This document shows, piece after piece, positions 7,451 through 8,774 of a stretch of DNA of 8,774 nt. The translations under genes were made by a program, and so were the position numbers. The DNA is from Brevundimonas sp. GTDB lineage: Bacteria; Pseudomonadota; Alphaproteobacteria; Caulobacterales; Caulobacteraceae. The notes beneath the pieces were generated by a model. That model did not search any database, was not told the origin of the DNA, and worked only from the letters and a program-made list of their open reading frames with translations. The stretch is taken from positions 1 through 8,774 of the forward strand of contig JADGMZ010000005.1 of assembly GCA_015234495.1 (NCBI GenBank). The letters are read 5' to 3'. Position 1 is the first letter of the stretch, and every line of letters begins with the position of its first letter.

Positions 7451-7819
7451 TCAGCTCTTCCGGTCGGTGCGGCACATCTGGCGGGCGCGCACGGCCATCA
7501 GACGGTCGCCCGCCTCACGCGCCTCTTCGCGGGCGTCGGTGCAGCGGCCGAGCTCGATCAGGGTGCTGACCCGGTTGGCCAGGTCGACGCGCGCCAGCGG
7601 CTGGGACGGCAGGTTGTTGCCGCGGGCCGCGTTGAGGAAGGTCTCGTACTCCCCGCGGGTCCAGGCGGAGTCGTTGCGGAACATCCGGTCCGTATTGTTC
7701 CGCTGCGGCAGCTGGGTGAAACCGGGCTGCGGCGGCTGCTGGGGCGGCGGCTGCTGGGCGGCGGCGGGCAGGGCCGTGGCGAGCGCGGCGACAGCGATGA
7801 GGCACGGAGACAGGCGCAT
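7451..7819 (-). CDS. Small exported protein of unknown function, Pro/Gln-rich
   Basis: A 122-residue protein that I do not recognise as a named family. It has a good signal peptide (MRLSPCLIAVAALATALPAAA, cleavage probably after A21) and a Pro/Gln-rich stretch (QQPPPQQPPQPG, 22-33). A charged, mostly helical domain follows (about 50-122: TRGEYETFLNAARGNN, ANRVSTLIELGRCTDAREEAREAGDRLMAVRARQMC). After cleavage the mature form keeps two cysteines, C93 and C116, which could form a disulfide in the periplasm. C6 lies in the signal and has no lipobox, so it is probably not a lipoprotein. The ATG at 7819 has a near-ideal GGAGGA ribosome site, which together with the signal peptide makes this a real gene. 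It is upstream of the exported hydrolase on the same strand and divergent from the flavin monooxygenase gene. Confidence 0.8.
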   Translation of the reverse strand: MRLSPCLIAVAALATALPAAAQQPPPQQPPQPGFTQLPQRNNTDRMFRNDSAWTRGEYETFLNAARGNNLPSQPLARVDLANRVSTLIELGRCTDAREEAREAGDRLMAVRARQMCRTDRKS

Positions 7820-7851
7820 GGCGGTTCCTCCAGAACACGACTCATCCTCTC

Positions 7852-7883
7852 ATGAACCGATGATTGTGCAACGATTCATCGTT
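7852..7883. promoter_or_regulatory. Overlapping inverted repeats in the divergent spacer (candidate operator)
   Basis: In the 118-bp spacer between the small exported protein gene and the flavin monooxygenase gene, AACGAT-TC-ATCGTT (7870-7883) is a perfect 6-bp inverted repeat. It overlaps a wider one, CGATGA (7858-7863) with TCATCG (7876-7881), and ATGAA (7852-7856) with TTCAT (7875-7879). The rest of the spacer is GC-rich. Spacing and symmetry suit a dimeric repressor of the TetR or MarR kind. No regulator gene is next to it in view, and I found no clear -35/-10 pair. Confidence 0.35.
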
Positions 7884-7937
7884 CGCGCAGCGGGGGCGGC
7901 GACTTGAATCCGGCGGCCGCCGCCCGATCTGTCCGTC

Positions 7938-8774
7938 ATGACCGCCATTTCCATTCTCGACCTGTCGCCCATCGTGGAGGGCGGCGACGCCCGGCGCGCC
8001 CTGCTGGAAAGCACCGAACTGGCGCGCGACGCCGAGCGTCTGGGCTTCACCCGCTTCTGGATGGCCGAACATCACAACATGCCGGGCATCGCCAGCGCGG
8101 CGACCGCCGTGGCCCTGGCCCATGTGGCGGCGGCTACGGAGAGGATCCGCGTCGGCTCGGGCGGGGTGATGCTGCCCAACCACGCGCCCATGGTGATCGC
8201 GGAACAGTTCGGCACGCTGGAGGCGCTGCATCCCGGGCGGATCGACCTCGGGCTCGGTCGGGCTCCGGGCACGGACGGGGCGACGGCGCGGGCGCTGCGG
8301 CGCTATTTCGAGGCGGCGGACCAGTTCCCGCGCGACGTGATCGAGCTGCAGGCCTTCCTGTCCGATCCGACCGAGCGGCAGCAGGTCACGGCCTGGCCCG
8401 GCGCGGGGTCGAAGGTGCCGATATGGCTGCTGGGCTCCAGCCTGTTCAGCGCCGAGCTGGCGGCGCAACTGGGCCTGCCGTTCGCCTTCGCCAGCCATTT
8501 CGCGCCCGAGCTGCTGTTGCCGGCCCTGAGGACCTATCGCGACGGCTTCCGGCCGTCGGCGCAGCTGGACCGGCCGTACGCCATGGCGGCGATCAATGTG
8601 TTCGCCGCCGATAGCGATGCGGCGGCGCAGCGGCTGTCGACCTCGATGCAGCAGGCCTTCGCAGCGGTGGTGACGGGCAAGCCGGGCCGGCTGAAGCCGC
8701 CGGTCGACGACATCGCCGCGGTGCTGGACGCGCGCGAAATTGCGGCGGTCGAGAGCCGGCTCACCTATGCGGCC
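7938..8774 (+). CDS. Luciferase-like (LLM class) flavin-dependent oxidoreductase, MsnO8/YhbW type; cut by right edge
   Basis: A flavin-dependent monooxygenase-like protein of the bacterial luciferase superfamily. The first 279 residues are present, and the family is usually about 330-340 long. Diagnostic segments are [11 protein letters not shown] (5-15), [15 protein letters not shown] (39-53), [15 protein letters not shown] (71-85), [25 protein letters not shown] (89-113) and [28 protein letters not shown]. These fit the 'luciferase family oxidoreductase group 1' (MsnO8, YhbW). Substrate and physiological role of these proteins are mostly unknown, and a partner flavin reductase is not in view. 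The ATG at 7938 fits the family start exactly, but its upstream sequence (GATCTGTCCGTC) has no good ribosome site, so initiation may be weak or near-leaderless. It is divergent from the small exported protein gene. Confidence 0.93.
   Translation, partial: MTAISILDLSPIVEGGDARRALLESTELARDAERLGFTRFWMAEHHNMPGIASAATAVALAHVAAATERIRVGSGGVMLPNHAPMVIAEQFGTLEALHPGRIDLGLGRAPGTDGATARALRRYFEAADQFPRDVIELQAFLSDPTERQQVTAWPGAGSKVPIWLLGSSLFSAELAAQLGLPFAFASHFAPELLLPALRTYRDGFRPSAQLDRPYAMAAINVFAADSDAAAQRLSTSMQQAFAAVVTGKPGRLKPPVDDIAAVLDAREIAAVESRLTYAA

Noticed and set aside
6109..7569. Plus-strand open frame (486 codons) opposite the exported hydrolase
   Set aside because: The minus-strand frame has a signal peptide and an intact catalytic triad; the plus-strand product is Gly/Ala/Arg-rich low complexity.
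7842..8498. Minus-strand open frame opposite the flavin monooxygenase
   Set aside because: The plus-strand frame matches the LLM family throughout; the antisense product has no recognisable domain.

Overview
The window is GC-rich, tightly packed bacterial chromosome. Gene content, codon bias and the type of palindromic repeats suggest an alphaproteobacterium of the Caulobacterales, possibly Brevundimonas. That placement is inferred from style, not from a marker gene. No rRNA, tRNA, CRISPR array, insertion sequence, phage or defence gene is visible.

Left part (1-3202, minus strand). This is a branched-chain 2-oxoacid dehydrogenase operon read right to left: E1-alpha (bkdA1), E1-beta (bkdA2) and the start of the E2 acyltransferase (bkdB), which runs off the left edge. 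An Lrp/AsnC regulator (bkdR) is divergent from it, the arrangement known from Pseudomonas putida. The enzyme oxidatively decarboxylates the 2-oxoacids of Val, Leu and Ile to acyl-CoAs, and the regulator probably senses a branched-chain amino acid.

Two repeat structures lie in this operon. A 33-bp inverted repeat with one mismatch fills most of the 172-bp spacer between bkdA1 and bkdA2. A different pair of inverted, double-hairpin units lies inside the bkdB reading frame. It is exactly 114 nt long, codon-aligned, and encodes most of the linker between two lipoyl domains. This in-frame repeat is the most interesting object in the window.

Middle (3203-5989, plus strand). bkdR is followed by a pair of close tandem hairpins, then by an exported protein with a helical repeat and a six-bladed (SMP-30/NHL-like) propeller. 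A pirin with intact metal ligands follows 13 nt later, so the last two genes probably share a transcript.

Right part (5992-8774). An exported alpha/beta hydrolase on the minus strand converges on pirin with only 2 nt between the stop codons, both of which lie in one perfect palindrome. Upstream of it on the same strand is a small exported Pro/Gln-rich protein of unknown function. A luciferase-like flavin monooxygenase (MsnO8/YhbW type) is divergent from that gene and is cut by the right edge. The spacer between these two has overlapping inverted repeats that could be an operator.

I see no clear new multi-gene system. The novelty is in the palindromic elements, especially the one translated as protein.
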